Origin: an uncultured Treponema sp. | Lineage (GTDB): Bacteria; Spirochaetota; Spirochaetia; Treponematales; Treponemataceae | NCBI GenBank assembly: GCA_905236465.1 | Contig: CAJOQA010000219.1 | Coordinates: 1 to 7,555, forward strand | Length of the DNA stretch: 7,555 bases | Reading direction: 5' to 3' | In this document: in pieces, positions 7,402-7,555 of the stretch | How the letters are laid out: each line of letters starts with the position of its first letter | Position numbering within the stretch: the stretch's first letter is position 1 | Program-made: the position numbers and the translations under genes | The notes under the pieces: generated by a model | Databases searched by the model: none | What the model was told of the DNA's origin: nothing | Seen by the model: only the letters and a program-made list of their open reading frames with translations

Positions 7402-7431
7402 ATGGCTTGCTACTTTTGGCAAGTAAGCCAT
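7402..7431. repeat. Second intergenic hairpin
   Basis: ATGGCT (7402-7407) pairs with AGCCAT (7426-7431), and TACTT (7411-7415) pairs with AAGTA (7421-7425) around a 5-base loop, with TGC bulged on one side. Competing folds exist: AAGCC (7390-7394) with GGCTT (7404-7408), and CTTGC (7406-7410) with GCAAG (7419-7423). Together with the hairpin at 7310-7340 it may form one compound repeat element. No T tract follows. Confidence 0.45.
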
Positions 7432-7547
7432 ATTTCCCCACTTCACCCCTAACTTACACACCATCTTTTTAGTAATCCCCTAAACAACAAAAAATTATAT
7501 TCCAAAGTGTTTTATTTTTCATTGATTTTGTAAATTTGCATACCATT

Positions 7548-7553
7548 TATAAT
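7548..7553 (+). promoter_or_regulatory. Possible -10 for a rightward gene beyond the window
   Basis: A perfect TATAAT sits at the right edge. The nearest -35-like hexamers are poorly spaced: TTGATT at 7522-7527 is 20 bases away and TTGTAA at 7528-7533 is 14. It would suit a gene starting just past the window and diverging from lon, but that gene is not visible and the sequence is very AT-rich. Confidence 0.2.
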
Positions 7554-7555
7554 AT

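Larger units (their letters stand above)
7220..7555. other. Intergenic region right of lon, no convincing gene
   Basis: These 336 bases hold the lon promoter at the left, two hairpins in the middle, then an AT-rich stretch with scattered C runs. CCCCTAA occurs three times in the plus orientation (7270-7276, 7446-7452, 7477-7483). The longest small reading frame noted, 22 codons at 7358-7426 on the plus strand, lies across the second hairpin and shows no sign of being a gene. No tRNA-like fold was recognised. Confidence 0.6.

Noticed and set aside
7358..7426. 22-codon reading frame on the plus strand in the intergenic region
   Set aside because: It is very short, overlaps a hairpin and has only a weak GGA upstream. 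The repeat explanation is better, unless copies elsewhere preserve the frame.

Overview
This window carries four complete, ordinary bacterial genes and one AT-rich intergenic stretch. In order they are ilvD (plus strand), then pgi, a membrane-bound GGDEF diguanylate cyclase and lon (all minus strand), then about 336 bases with no convincing gene up to the right edge. I found no multi-gene defence, secretion, mobile or biosynthetic system, and no tRNA, rRNA, CRISPR array or insertion sequence.

The organism is probably an anaerobic or microaerophilic bacterium, and the protein sequences most resemble a Treponema-type spirochaete. That assignment is an impression from the sequences, not a search result. 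It rests on the 881-residue Lon with a long linker before its protease domain, the character of the Pgi and IlvD sequences, and AT-rich intergenic DNA. IlvD has glycine rather than cysteine at the first cluster-ligand position, as in the oxygen-sensitive E. coli enzyme, which would suit an anaerobe.

Layout: ilvD (4-1695) ends at a good rho-independent terminator (about 1703-1755), whose T tract runs into the stop codon of the convergent pgi gene (1754-3337). Pgi has its own extended -10 promoter and a clear Shine-Dalgarno site. Upstream of it lies the diguanylate cyclase (3381-4454), with about six membrane segments followed by a GGDEF domain. Upstream of that is lon (4574-7219). The three minus-strand genes point the same way, but each has a plausible promoter of its own, so they look like separately started units with possible readthrough rather than one functional operon. 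Their roles are not linked: branched-chain amino acid synthesis, glycolysis, c-di-GMP signalling and protein quality control.

The most interesting signals are regulatory. Both lon and the cyclase lack a properly spaced Shine-Dalgarno site. Each also has a -35/-10 pair with 17-base spacing that would place the transcription start within about 0-3 bases of the ATG, so both may be leaderless mRNAs. Pgi, between ordinary features, has a 25-base leader with a Shine-Dalgarno site. The intergenic stretch right of lon holds two strong hairpins that look like dispersed repeat elements, three copies of CCCCTAA, and a 10-base inverted repeat near its two ends.
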